Positions 1-7,320 are shown, numbered from the stretch's first letter. The stretch is 11,038 bases of DNA from an uncultured Selenomonadales bacterium (GCA_937901445.1 CALDHY010000071.1:1-11038); one strand, 5' to 3'. The notes: generated by a model from the sequence alone, not told the origin. Made by a program: numbers and translations.

Positions 1-45
1 TTTTTCTTTCTTTAGAAGAAAGAAAAGCCGCCTAAAAGAAAGAAG
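1..45. repeat. Homopurine/homopyrimidine hairpin plus mirror repeat
   Basis: Two overlapping symmetries are visible. Positions 2-12 (TTTTCTTTCTT) and 16-26 (AAGAAAGAAAA) are a perfect 11-bp inverted repeat around a 3-nt loop. Positions 15-26 (GAAGAAAGAAAA) and 34-45 (AAAAGAAAGAAG) are an exact 12-bp mirror repeat around GCCGCCT. A purine-only mirror repeat is the classic arrangement for intramolecular triplex (H-DNA). The element may continue beyond the left edge. Its function is unknown; it could be part of an interspersed repeat downstream of copA. Confidence 0.6.
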
Positions 46-46
46 C

Positions 47-157
47 GTCGCCCGCACATGCGCTTTGCGTTTCTGTACGCTCAAACTATATTAAACGTCC
101 GCGTTTTACGCTAATGCACGCACTCAAAAATAGGCGCGTCTGCGCGGCACGGGCGAC
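47..157 (-). other. Foldable intergenic element downstream of copA
   Basis: The 180 bp left of copA contain no convincing gene. Positions 47-54 (GTCGCCCG) and 150-157 (CGGGCGAC) are an 8-bp inverted repeat. Read as minus-strand RNA the stem extends to 11 pairs through two G-U wobbles and a C-G pair, which the plus-strand RNA could not form. Inside are three small GC hairpins: 67-80 (GCGT..ACGC), 101-111 (GCGT-TTT-ACGC) and 134-145 (GCGC-GTCT-GCGC). The last is followed on the minus strand by CTATTTTT, so it may act as a weak terminator for the operon ending at copA. It could be a structured 3' UTR, a small RNA, or a copy of a palindromic repeat family; the sequence alone does not decide. Confidence 0.4.
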
Positions 158-180
158 ATCTTTTAATCATTTGGCAGCCT

Positions 181-2754
181 TTAATTTTTTATCAATTCAT
201 AACCGGCATCTTCAATTACTTTTGCAAAATCGTCCTGCGAAATTTCCTTTGCTGAAGTAACCACCGCGTTTTTATTTTCTAAGCTTACTTCAACTTCAGT
301 TACACCGTCCATTTTTGCCAGCGCGTCGTGAACGTGTTTAACGCAATGTTTGCACATCATACCTTCAATTTTTAATTCGGTTTTCAATTTGGTTTCCTCC
401 TCAACTTGTACAATTTTAAGATTTTCAATTTGAACCTGCGCGACGGATTTTTCAGCCGTCGAAGTATAGGAATGTTGCACTTCAAAAAATTTTAACCTTA
501 GCGCGTTTAAAACTACACAAACACTTGACATACTCATAGCCGCCGCGCCTATCATTGGCGAAAGTTTTAAACCGAATGCAGGATAAAAAACACCGGCGGC
601 AAGCGGTATGCAAATGACATTGTAGAAAAACGCCCAAAACAAATTTTGCTTGATATTTTTCATAACGGCTTTACTTAGGCGAATTGCGCTTACGGCGTCG
701 AGTAAATCATTTCGTACCAAAACGGCGTCTGCACTTTCAATCGCAACATCAGTACCCGCACCAATAGCCATTCCCAAATTTGCCTTGACAAGGGCGGGCG
801 CGTCGTTAATCCCGTCGCCAATCATTGCAACTTTTTTACCGGCGGCTTGCAACTTTGAAATTTCGGCGGCTTTATCTTCCGGCAAAACTTCAGCTACAAA
901 ATTTTTTATCCCGAGTTTATCAGAAATATTTTTTGCTGTAAATTTGTTATCGCCCGTCAACATTACAACTTCGACGCCCAAATTTTTAAAAGCGTCAACT
1001 GCCATTTTGGAAGTACTTTTTTCAATGTCAGCGGCGGCAATGACGCCCAACAATTCCCTACTGCCTTTTGCCTCTTGCCTTTTGCCTATTAAAATAATCG
1101 TCTTACCTTCGGCGGCAAGCGCGGAAATTTTTTCGTGAATGCTTGAAAGATTAAAACCCGTTTCAGTCAAAAATTTTTCATTGCCTGCAAAATATTTTAC
1201 GCCTTTAATTTCAGCTTGTACACCTTTACCAAAAATCGCCTTAAAGTTTTGTACTTCGTAAGGCTGAATATTTTTTTCGGCGGCGCAGTTAGTAATTGAC
1301 TTTGCTAGCGGGTGTTCACTTTTACTTTCAAGACCGGCGGCAATTTTTAAAAGTTCATCCGCGTCAATATCGAAAGTTAAAATATTTGTGACGAAAGGTT
1401 TTCCTTCAGTCAAAGTGCCGGTTTTATCGACAACAACAGTATTAATTTCGTGCGCAGTTTCCAACGCCTCGCCGCTTTTTATCAAAATTCCGTTTTCCGC
1501 GCCCTTGCCCGTACCAACCATAATTGCAACCGGCGTAGCCAATCCCAACGCGCAGGGACAACTTATAACCAAAATTGAAACGGCTATTGAAAATACAAAC
1601 TCAACTGTTGCGCCGTTCATAAGCCAAAAACCGCCTGCCGCAATGGAAATTAAAATAACTGCCGGTACAAAAACACCTGCGATTTTATCGGCAATTTTTG
1701 CGATTGGAGCTTTACTCGCGCTTGCTTCTTCGACAAGTGAAATGATTTTACTAATCGTTGTATCGCCGCCGACTTTTTCTGCGCGGAATTTTATAAAGCC
1801 GGTTTTATTGATTGTGCCGCCGGTAATTTTATTTCCAACTTTTTTTTCGACGGGCAAACTTTCGCCGGTTATCGCTGATTCATCAACGGTACTTTCGCCT
1901 TCGATAATGACGCCGTCCGCCGCAAAACTTTCGCCCGGCTTTACTAAAATTATATCGCCAATAATTAAATCTTCAACAGAAATATTTTCTTCGACGCCGT
2001 CGCGCAGGACGTCAGCAGTTTTTGGCGCAAGATTTATTAAAGCCTCAACTGCCCGCGTTGTACTTCCTTTCGCCCGCGCCTCAAAATATTTTCCGACGGT
2101 TATCAAAGTAACAATCATTCCCGCCGATTCAAAATACAAATTGCGGCTGTATTCTTCAACCAAATTTAAATCGCCGTGTCCCAAGCCGTAACCAATCCTG
2201 AAAAGTGCGAACGCGCCAAAAATCGCCGCCGCCATTGAACCCATTCCAACAAGTGTATCCATATTCGGCGCGCCGTGAAATAAATTTCTGAAGCCGTTTA
2301 TATAAAATTTTCTGTTCAGATACATAATTGGCAGAATCAATAAAAACTGCGCGAAGGTAAAAGTTACGGCGTTTTCTCTGCCGTCAAAAATTTCAATGGA
2401 AATTCCAAACATTGAGTGCATAGAAATAAAAACCGTTGGAATTAAAAAAATAAGCGACCAAATAAGCCGCGTTTTCATTTCCAAAATTTCAACGTCGATT
2501 GTGCGCCTTTCACTCTTGCCTTTTGCCTCCTGCCTCTTGCCTGCTTTCAGGCTTGCGCCGTAACCTGCATTAATAACGGCGTCAATAATTTTTTCAGTGG
2601 AAGTTTTAAGCTCGTCATATTTAACTTGCATTGAATTTGTTAAAAGATTGACGCTGACATTTTCCGCGCCAACAACTTTTGCAACGGCTTTTTCGACTCG
2701 CGCAGAGCACGCACTGCAACTCATTCCGGTTATATCGTAAGTTTCTTTAATCAT
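181..2754 (-). CDS. copA: Copper-translocating P1B-type ATPase with N- and C-terminal metal-binding domains
   Basis: This inner-membrane pump exports Cu(I) using ATP (P1B-1 family). The 857-aa protein has, in order: an N-terminal HMA domain with GMSCSAC at 10-16; membrane helices from about 97; the actuator loop with TGES at 296-299; the transmembrane metal site CPC at 399-401; the phosphorylated Asp443 in DKTGT; the nucleotide-domain HP motif at 481-482; GDGINDAP at 646-653; and late-helix YN (711-712) and MxxSS (740-744), the residues typical of copper specificity. A second HMA domain with MMCKHC (799-804) follows after a charged linker at the extreme C-terminus, which is less common than tandem N-terminal domains. 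Two copies of GKRQEAKG (72-79 and 557-564) are encoded by heptanucleotide arrays and are not part of the family consensus. The ATG start has AAGGTGAT at 2758-2765. The gene lies 12 nt after ftsW, so it is probably cotranscribed. No copper-repressor operator was recognised. Confidence 0.95.
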   Translation of the reverse strand: MIKETYDITGMSCSACSARVEKAVAKVVGAENVSVNLLTNSMQVKYDELKTSTEKIIDAVINAGYGASLKAGKRQEAKGKSERRTIDVEILEMKTRLIWSLIFLIPTVFISMHSMFGISIEIFDGRENAVTFTFAQFLLILPIMYLNRKFYINGFRNLFHGAPNMDTLVGMGSMAAAIFGAFALFRIGYGLGHGDLNLVEEYSRNLYFESAGMIVTLITVGKYFEARAKGSTTRAVEALINLAPKTADVLRDGVEENISVEDLIIGDIILVKPGESFAADGVIIEGESTVDESAITGESLPVEKKVGNKITGGTINKTGFIKFRAEKVGGDTTISKIISLVEEASASKAPIAKIADKIAGVFVPAVILISIAAGGFWLMNGATVEFVFSIAVSILVISCPCALGLATPVAIMVGTGKGAENGILIKSGEALETAHEINTVVVDKTGTLTEGKPFVTNILTFDIDADELLKIAAGLESKSEHPLAKSITNCAAEKNIQPYEVQNFKAIFGKGVQAEIKGVKYFAGNEKFLTETGFNLSSIHEKISALAAEGKTIILIGKRQEAKGSRELLGVIAAADIEKSTSKMAVDAFKNLGVEVVMLTGDNKFTAKNISDKLGIKNFVAEVLPEDKAAEISKLQAAGKKVAMIGDGINDAPALVKANLGMAIGAGTDVAIESADAVLVRNDLLDAVSAIRLSKAVMKNIKQNLFWAFFYNVICIPLAAGVFYPAFGLKLSPMIGAAAMSMSSVCVVLNALRLKFFEVQHSYTSTAEKSVAQVQIENLKIVQVEEETKLKTELKIEGMMCKHCVKHVHDALAKMDGVTEVEVSLENKNAVVTSAKEISQDDFAKVIEDAGYELIKN
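1055..1089. repeat. Heptanucleotide array inside copA (copy 1)
   Basis: Four tandem 7-bp units, TGCCTTT, TGCCTCT, TGCCTTT and TGCCTAT (1062-1089), are preceded by one degenerate unit TCCCTAC (1055-1061). On the coding (minus) strand they read GKRQEAKGS at CopA residues 557-565, in a hairpin between two strands that normally flank a short turn. The reading frame is preserved. Confidence 0.85.
2510..2544. repeat. Heptanucleotide array inside copA (copy 2)
   Basis: Four tandem units, TGCCTTT, TGCCTCC, TGCCTCT and TGCCTGC, occupy 2517-2544. A weak fifth unit, TCACTCT, lies at 2510-2516. On the minus strand this encodes AGKRQEAKGKSE, CopA residues 71-82, in the linker between the first HMA domain and the first membrane helix. 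It shares the peptide GKRQEAKG with the array at 1055-1089, in the same orientation and codon phase. Confidence 0.85.
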
Positions 2755-2766
2755 AGAATCACCTTG

Positions 2767-3903
2767 TTAAGTCTTTTTACCGAGACGCCCGATATTTACC
2801 AAAATTCCAATAGCCGCCATTGTAACAATTAGTGAAGTACCGCCGTAACTTATGAAAGGCAAAGGTATTCCGACAACAGGGAACATTCCACCGACCATAA
2901 ACAAATTACCTATCGCTTGCCCTACAATTAAAATCATTATTCCCATTGCCAAAATTTGCCCGTATTCGTCCTTTGCAATTCTGGAAATTCTGGCCGCGTA
3001 AACTGCAAACGCCGCAAATAACATAAATACAAAAATTGCGCCCAAAAATCCGTTCTCTTGACAGAAAATCGCAAATGCAAAATCTGTATGAGCCTCCGGC
3101 AAATAGTCATACTTTGAAACGCCGACGCCCAATCCCATTCCCGTTAATTCGCCGGAACCTATCGCAGATAAACTTTGTACTGTTTGATAACCGTAATTTT
3201 GCGCGTCCGACCAAGGATCTAAAGTTACCATTAATCTTTTTAATCTGTACGGCTGATACCAAATCATTCCCGCCGCCAAAACTAAAACGCCGCTTAACAT
3301 ATATAAAACTTTTTTCCAATGCAAGCCGGCAACTATCAGCATTATTATTGGTATTCCCGCAATTATGCTCGCCGTTCCCATATCCGGCTCAATTTCTGTT
3401 AAGGCAAACATTACGCCGATTATCGCCATTTGCGGAGTAAAAATTTCTATTGCGCGACCTTTGCGCACTTGCAACGACAAATACGCCGCCATTATCATTA
3501 TTGAAACCAACTTGCAAAATTCTGCCGGCTGAAATTGCGTAACGCCCAAAGGCAACCACCGCTTAGCCCCGTTGACTTGCGGACCTATCAGCAAAACTAA
3601 AATTAACGCCAATAATGAAAATCCCAAAACAAAAGGCATAAATCGCCGCCAAACGTGATAATCGACGCGGAAACAAATTATAAATGCAATTAGCCCTATT
3701 ACAACGTTGATAATGTGCCGCTTCAAAAAAAAGTACGGCGAATCAAACTCCGCCTCCGCCAAAATGAAACTCGAACTGAAAACGTTGATTGTGCCCAAAA
3801 TTATCAGCACAAACATTATTCCAATTATCGCTTCCATATCGTTATTCCAAAATTTTTTTCGTTCGATTGACTCGGAATTTTCATCAATAGCACTTGTAGC
3901 CAA
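2767..3903 (-). CDS. ftsW: SEDS-family peptidoglycan glycosyltransferase, FtsW-like
   Basis: SEDS proteins polymerise lipid II into glycan strands, FtsW at the septum and RodA in the side wall, each with a partner class B PBP. The 378-aa protein has a cytoplasmic N-terminus of about 22 residues and around ten hydrophobic segments. Family motifs seen are NGAKRWLPLG (111-120) with QPAEFCKL, EPDMGT (172-177), LDPWSD (228-233), the GMGLG stretch (255-259), LPEAHTDF (268-275) with the conserved Asp274 required for polymerase activity in characterised SEDS proteins, and PLPFISYGGTS (347-357). The LPEAHTDF and VGIPLPFISYGG wording favours FtsW over RodA, but the family boundary is soft and a RodA role is possible. 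The start is TTG, with GGCGGTGAT 3 nt upstream. The gene sits 12 nt after trmB and 12 nt before copA, consistent with an operon. Confidence 0.9.
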   Translation of the reverse strand: MATSAIDENSESIERKKFWNNDMEAIIGIMFVLIILGTINVFSSSFILAEAEFDSPYFFLKRHIINVVIGLIAFIICFRVDYHVWRRFMPFVLGFSLLALILVLLIGPQVNGAKRWLPLGVTQFQPAEFCKLVSIMIMAAYLSLQVRKGRAIEIFTPQMAIIGVMFALTEIEPDMGTASIIAGIPIIMLIVAGLHWKKVLYMLSGVLVLAAGMIWYQPYRLKRLMVTLDPWSDAQNYGYQTVQSLSAIGSGELTGMGLGVGVSKYDYLPEAHTDFAFAIFCQENGFLGAIFVFMLFAAFAVYAARISRIAKDEYGQILAMGIMILIVGQAIGNLFMVGGMFPVVGIPLPFISYGGTSLIVTMAAIGILVNIGRLGKKT

Positions 3904-3915
3904 AATATCACCGCC

Positions 3916-4557
3916 TTAAACCGTAACAACGCAACGATTGATAGGGACGCCCGCCGCGCTGAATCTGTTTTCGTATTCGGTACGGATATTATCCGGAGGC
4001 TCTTTGGCGTGTAAATCGTACGTCACATCGCTAATTTTTAAATTCGCAAGTTCAAATTGTTCAAGCGAAAAATCAAAAAGCCCGCGGTTATCTGTTTTAA
4101 AGTGAATTTCGCCGTTTGGTACGAGAATTTTTTTGTACTTTTGCAAAAATGTTATGTAAGTCAAGCGGCGTTTTGCGTGTCTTTTTTTAGGCCACGGATC
4201 ACAAAAATTTATGTACAGCCTGTCAATTTCGTTTTCGCCAAAAATTTCTTCAATGTGATTAATATCAAATACAATCAGCTTGACGTTGGAAAGATTTTTT
4301 TCTTGAATTTTCCGAGCCGCCGCCAAAACTACGGTTGCTTCCATTTCAAGCCCTATAAAATTTATTTGCGGGTTTTGCTCGGCAAGTTGTGAAATAAAAT
4401 CGCCCTTGCCTGTTCCAAGTTCAACATAAATTTTATTTTCATTGCCAAAAAGTTTTTTCCATTGACCTGCGCGAGTGGCGTCGATTTTCTCAACCGTTAC
4501 AAAGTCAGAAAAATTTTCCAGCTTTTCAAAAGTATGAGGCTTTTTCCTCAATCTCAA
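3916..4557 (-). CDS. trmB: tRNA (guanine-N7)-methyltransferase, m7G46
   Basis: TrmB uses S-adenosylmethionine to make m7G46 in the variable loop of tRNAs. The 213-aa product has the SAM-binding motif ELGTGKGDF (46-54), the acidic GLEME (69-73), the family signature CDPWPKKRHAKRRL (119-132), KTDNRGLF (154-161) and the C-terminal TEYE (193-196). A GTG at 4566 would add three residues but sits only one or two bases from the Shine-Dalgarno. The TTG at 4557 has AGGAAGTG six bases upstream and gives the family's usual N-terminus, MRLRKKP, so TTG was chosen. The gene lies 80 nt downstream of rlmN and 12 nt upstream of ftsW. No catalytic residue is missing. Confidence 0.93.
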   Translation of the reverse strand: MRLRKKPHTFEKLENFSDFVTVEKIDATRAGQWKKLFGNENKIYVELGTGKGDFISQLAEQNPQINFIGLEMEATVVLAAARKIQEKNLSNVKLIVFDINHIEEIFGENEIDRLYINFCDPWPKKRHAKRRLTYITFLQKYKKILVPNGEIHFKTDNRGLFDFSLEQFELANLKISDVTYDLHAKEPPDNIRTEYENRFSAAGVPINRCVVTV

Positions 4558-4628
4558 AATTTCCACTTCCTTTTCATTAACTCAAAATATTTTATTTTAG
4601 ACTCTCTAAAATTGCAATATCAAAAATC

Positions 4629-4663
4629 CCCTAAAACCTAATCCCTAATCCCTAATCCCTGAT
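4629..4663. repeat. CCCTAAT heptanucleotide array at the 3' end of rlmN
   Basis: Five contiguous 7-bp units occupy 35 bp: CCCTAAA, ACCTAAT, CCCTAAT, CCCTAAT and CCCTGAT. The minus strand reads as ATTAGGG repeats. The array overlaps the last nine codons of rlmN and supplies its TAG stop at 4638-4640, then runs on into the 80-nt rlmN-trmB gap. Confidence 0.9.
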
Positions 4664-5681
4664 TTCTAAGCTGCCCGCAAGCCGCGTTAATTTCGTCGCC
4701 AAATTCTTTTCTGATAGTGGCGTTGATATTGTGCGTGTTGAGGAAGTGAAAAAATTTTTGCGTGGCGTTATGAGTCGGGCGTTGAAAATTTCTTTCGTCA
4801 ACGGGATTGATAGGGATTAAATTGACATTGCAAAGTTGCCCGTTCAAAATTTTTGCAAGTTGGCGGGCGTGTTCTTCAGTGTCATTTACGCCGCCAATTA
4901 AAATGTATTCGTAGGTTACACGCCGCCCCGTTTCAGTTGCGTAAAGTTCACCGGCTTTTAAAACTTCATTGAGCGGGAACGCAGAATTTACCGGCATAAT
5001 TTCGGAGCGCAATTTGTTATTGGGCGCGTGCAGCGAAATTGACAGCGTAACGGGGATTTTTTCGGCGATTAATTTTTTTATTGCGGGAACAATACCGCAA
5101 GTTGAAATTGTGATTTTCCTGTAGCTTAAACCTAAAGTATAATCTTCGTGCAAAAGTTTCAGCATTTTTAGCAGATTATCAAAATTGGTAAGCGGTTCGC
5201 CCGTCCCCATAATTACCAGCGTATCAATTTTTTTATTTTCGGCGCGCAGGAAATTTTGTACAAAAATAATTTCGCCGAGCATTTCGCCCGCCGTCAAATT
5301 TCTTTGCAAGCCGTTCAATGTTGACGCGCAAAATTTACAGCCCATCGCGCAGCCGACCTGCGTTGAAATACAAATGCTGTTGCCGTAATCGTGGCGCATT
5401 AAAACAACTTCAACTGCTGCGCCGTCTGCAAATTTCAGCAAAAATTTTGTCGTCAATTTATCTTTTGAAACCAGTTTTTTGACAAGTTGCGGCGTTTGAA
5501 TTGTGAACTTTGAATTTAAATCTGCGCGAAGATTTTTAGAAAGGTCTGTCATATCTTCAAAAGAAATTGCGCCTCGCTGATACATCCACGCGGCAATTTG
5601 TTTAGCGCGGAATTTCGGCAAGTCTGAAAGTTCGTTTTCAAGTTCCGGCAATGTTAAGCCGAATAAATTTTTCTTTTCCAA
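4638..5681 (-). CDS. rlmN: Dual-specificity 23S rRNA A2503 / tRNA A37 C2-methyltransferase
   Basis: This radical-SAM enzyme makes 2-methyladenosine at 23S rRNA A2503 and tRNA A37. In the 347-aa protein the iron-sulfur cluster cysteines are C111, C115 and C118 (CAMGCKFC), followed by GTGEPLTN (159-166) for SAM binding, SISLHAPN (214-221) and the mechanistic methyl-carrier Cys335 in AACGQLR. After CGQLRNQ the chain ends with GLGIRD, encoded by the heptanucleotide array at 4629-4663, so the natural C-terminus has been replaced or trimmed by the repeat. All catalytic parts lie upstream of it, so the enzyme should be active. The start is TTG with AGGAG at 5690-5694 and an 8-nt spacer. The Shine-Dalgarno lies inside the end of rsmB, only 4 nt separate the genes, and translational coupling is likely. 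Confidence 0.95.
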   Translation of the reverse strand: MEKKNLFGLTLPELENELSDLPKFRAKQIAAWMYQRGAISFEDMTDLSKNLRADLNSKFTIQTPQLVKKLVSKDKLTTKFLLKFADGAAVEVVLMRHDYGNSICISTQVGCAMGCKFCASTLNGLQRNLTAGEMLGEIIFVQNFLRAENKKIDTLVIMGTGEPLTNFDNLLKMLKLLHEDYTLGLSYRKITISTCGIVPAIKKLIAEKIPVTLSISLHAPNNKLRSEIMPVNSAFPLNEVLKAGELYATETGRRVTYEYILIGGVNDTEEHARQLAKILNGQLCNVNLIPINPVDERNFQRPTHNATQKFFHFLNTHNINATIRKEFGDEINAACGQLRNQGLGIRD

Positions 5682-5685
5682 AATT

Positions 5686-6972
5686 TTAACTCCTAACTAA
5701 TTTGGCAATAAAAAAGCCGTCCGTGCCGTCAACGTGCGGCAGAAAATTTTTCATTTCGACGATTTTAAAATTTTTGTTCAATTTGAGAAAATTTTCCACA
5801 ATATCTTCATTTTCACGGCGTATAATTGTGCACGTGCTGTAAATCAGCGTACCGCCTTTTTTTACGGCTTTTGCGGCACTTGAAATAATTTCGGCTTGAA
5901 GTTTCGGCAATTCGACAATTTCGGCAAGAGTTTTTTTCCAGCGCAAATCAGCCTTTCGCCGAATGACGCCCAAGCCGGAGCACGGCGCGTCAATCAAAAC
6001 TTTGTCTGCTTGATTGAAAAATTTATCGCCAATTTCCCGCGCGTCAAGAAGTAGCGGCTCAATAATTTTTATACCGAGTCTTTTGGCGTTTTCTTTAATG
6101 AGTTCAAGTTTAGTTTCGTAAATATCGGCGGCGATAATTCGCCCGTGATTTTTCATAAGCTCGGCAATGTGCGTGGCTTTACCGCCGGGCGCGGCGCAAC
6201 AATCAATTACAAAATCATTTTCGGCAGGATTCAACCAATGCGCGGCAAGCATTGAACTTTCATCTTGCACTTGACACATTCCGACTTTCAGCGGCTTGAA
6301 ACTGTCCAACGCGCCGTGACTTTTGCAAATAATTCCTTCCGGTACCAGTTTAGAAATTTCGGCGGTTGCACCGAATTTTTTTAGTGCGTTCAAAATTTCT
6401 TCACGATTAGATTTTAAAAAGTTGACGCGCAAACAAAGCGGCGGCTCAATGTTGTTCGTCGCGCAGATTTTTTTTGCAGTTTCAAGCCCAAATTCTTCAA
6501 CAAACAATTTCACAAGCCACGCCGGATGAAAAGTTTGCAACGCTAAACTTTCAACGCTGTCATCAGTTGGAAAATCTGATTTTTGCGGTTCACGTACTGC
6601 CGAACGCAAAACGCCGTTTACAAATTTTGACGCGCCAATATTGACGAATTTTTTGGCAATTTCTACAGATTCATTGACTGCCGCCGAATTGGGCACTCTG
6701 TCCAAGAAAAAAATTTGATACATTCCAACGCGCAGGACGGCTAAAATTTTTTCGTCGATTTTTTCAAGCGGGCGGTTTACGTACTTTGAAATTTTCCAAT
6801 CTAAAGACGCGCCGGCTTTAATCGTGCCGTAAACCAATTCGGTACAAAATCGCCTGTCAAGGTCTGAAAGTTTTTCTTGCCGTAAAATCTGCGCGAGTGC
6901 AACGTTTGAATACGCGCCTTGACTTTGAACGGCGTACACGGTTTTTATTGCGGAAAATCTTGCTCTATCCAA
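5686..6972 (-). CDS. rsmB: 16S rRNA (cytosine-967 C5)-methyltransferase
   Basis: RsmB methylates C5 of C967 in 16S rRNA. The 428-aa product has an N-terminal NusB-like RNA-binding domain (about 1-130) and a C-terminal Rossmann methyltransferase domain with DCCAAPGGK (257-265), the motif IV cysteine C331 in DAPCSGLG, and the nucleophilic C381 in STCT. An upstream in-frame ATG at 7062 would add 30 residues (MERISYLL...), but it has no Shine-Dalgarno and overlaps the previous gene. The TTG at 6972 has GAAGGAG with GGAG at 6981-6984 and an 8-nt spacer, and gives the usual family length, so it was chosen. It lies 65 nt after the 86-aa gene and 4 nt before rlmN, an rsmB-rlmN pairing common in Firmicutes. 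Confidence 0.93.
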   Translation of the reverse strand: MDRARFSAIKTVYAVQSQGAYSNVALAQILRQEKLSDLDRRFCTELVYGTIKAGASLDWKISKYVNRPLEKIDEKILAVLRVGMYQIFFLDRVPNSAAVNESVEIAKKFVNIGASKFVNGVLRSAVREPQKSDFPTDDSVESLALQTFHPAWLVKLFVEEFGLETAKKICATNNIEPPLCLRVNFLKSNREEILNALKKFGATAEISKLVPEGIICKSHGALDSFKPLKVGMCQVQDESSMLAAHWLNPAENDFVIDCCAAPGGKATHIAELMKNHGRIIAADIYETKLELIKENAKRLGIKIIEPLLLDAREIGDKFFNQADKVLIDAPCSGLGVIRRKADLRWKKTLAEIVELPKLQAEIISSAAKAVKKGGTLIYSTCTIIRRENEDIVENFLKLNKNFKIVEMKNFLPHVDGTDGFFIAKLVRS

Positions 6973-7037
6973 AATCTTTGCTCCTTCAAAAATTAATAAA
7001 AGTCTTTTATTCCCAAGGTTAAAAATTATTGCCTGAA

Positions 7038-7298
7038 TTAATAAATATGAAATTCTTTCCAAGGAATTTGATCCAAGCGAACGGTTTTCAGAAATTCAAC
7101 AATATCCCTTCGCCCGTAATAGTGCGGCGTGCCGTTTGAATCCAGCGACATTAAAATTATTGGCATATTTGGGAAAAAATATTGTAGTTGTTGCCGCGTG
7201 CTGATTATTCTGGAAGTGTAATTTGTGACGGATTGTTTGACGGCAACTATTGCGAAAGTTACTCCCTGTTCGATAATTACTGCGCCTTGAATTTTCAT
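7038..7298 (-). CDS. Conserved small hypothetical protein, first gene of the methyltransferase operon
   Basis: An 86-aa soluble protein beginning MKIQGAVIIEQGVTFAIV. I recognise the pattern, an N-terminal beta-rich segment, a central FFPNMPIILMSLDSNGTPHYYGR stretch split here as FFPNMPIILMS and GTPHYYGRRDIV, and a C-terminal IPWKEFHIY, as resembling short uncharacterised proteins of Negativicutes and relatives. I know no function for it. No signal peptide, membrane helix or cysteine motif is present. A TTG at 7307 would add three residues, but it directly touches the AAGGAG (7308-7313). The ATG at 7298 has a proper 9-nt spacer. It follows a promoter at 7321-7349 and precedes rsmB by 65 nt, so it probably leads the operon. 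Confidence 0.8.
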   Translation of the reverse strand: MKIQGAVIIEQGVTFAIVAVKQSVTNYTSRIISTRQQLQYFFPNMPIILMSLDSNGTPHYYGRRDIVEFLKTVRLDQIPWKEFHIY

Positions 7299-7320
7299 GG
7301 CGTTCAACTCCTTTTTGTTA

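Noticed and set aside
1055..1089. Repeat arrays as a CRISPR remnant
   Set aside because: Units are 7 bp and contiguous, without spacers, and no cas gene is present.
650..2191. Long plus-strand open frames (162 and 267 aa) opposite copA
   Set aside because: They are antisense to a gene with full P-type ATPase motifs, lack ribosome binding sites, and have low-complexity Ser/Ala/Thr-rich products.
2767..3903. Calling the SEDS gene rodA
   Set aside because: Motif wording (LPEAHTDF, VVGIPLPFISYGG) is closer to FtsW, though a RodA role cannot be fully excluded.
4629..4663. ATTAGGG repeats as a telomere or linear replicon end
   Set aside because: The unit is 7 bp, not a 6-bp telomere unit; only five imperfect copies exist and genes continue on both sides.
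6973..7062. RsmB start at the upstream ATG
   Set aside because: There is no Shine-Dalgarno, it overlaps the 86-aa gene, and the TTG at 6972 has an ideal GGAG spacing and gives the family's normal length.
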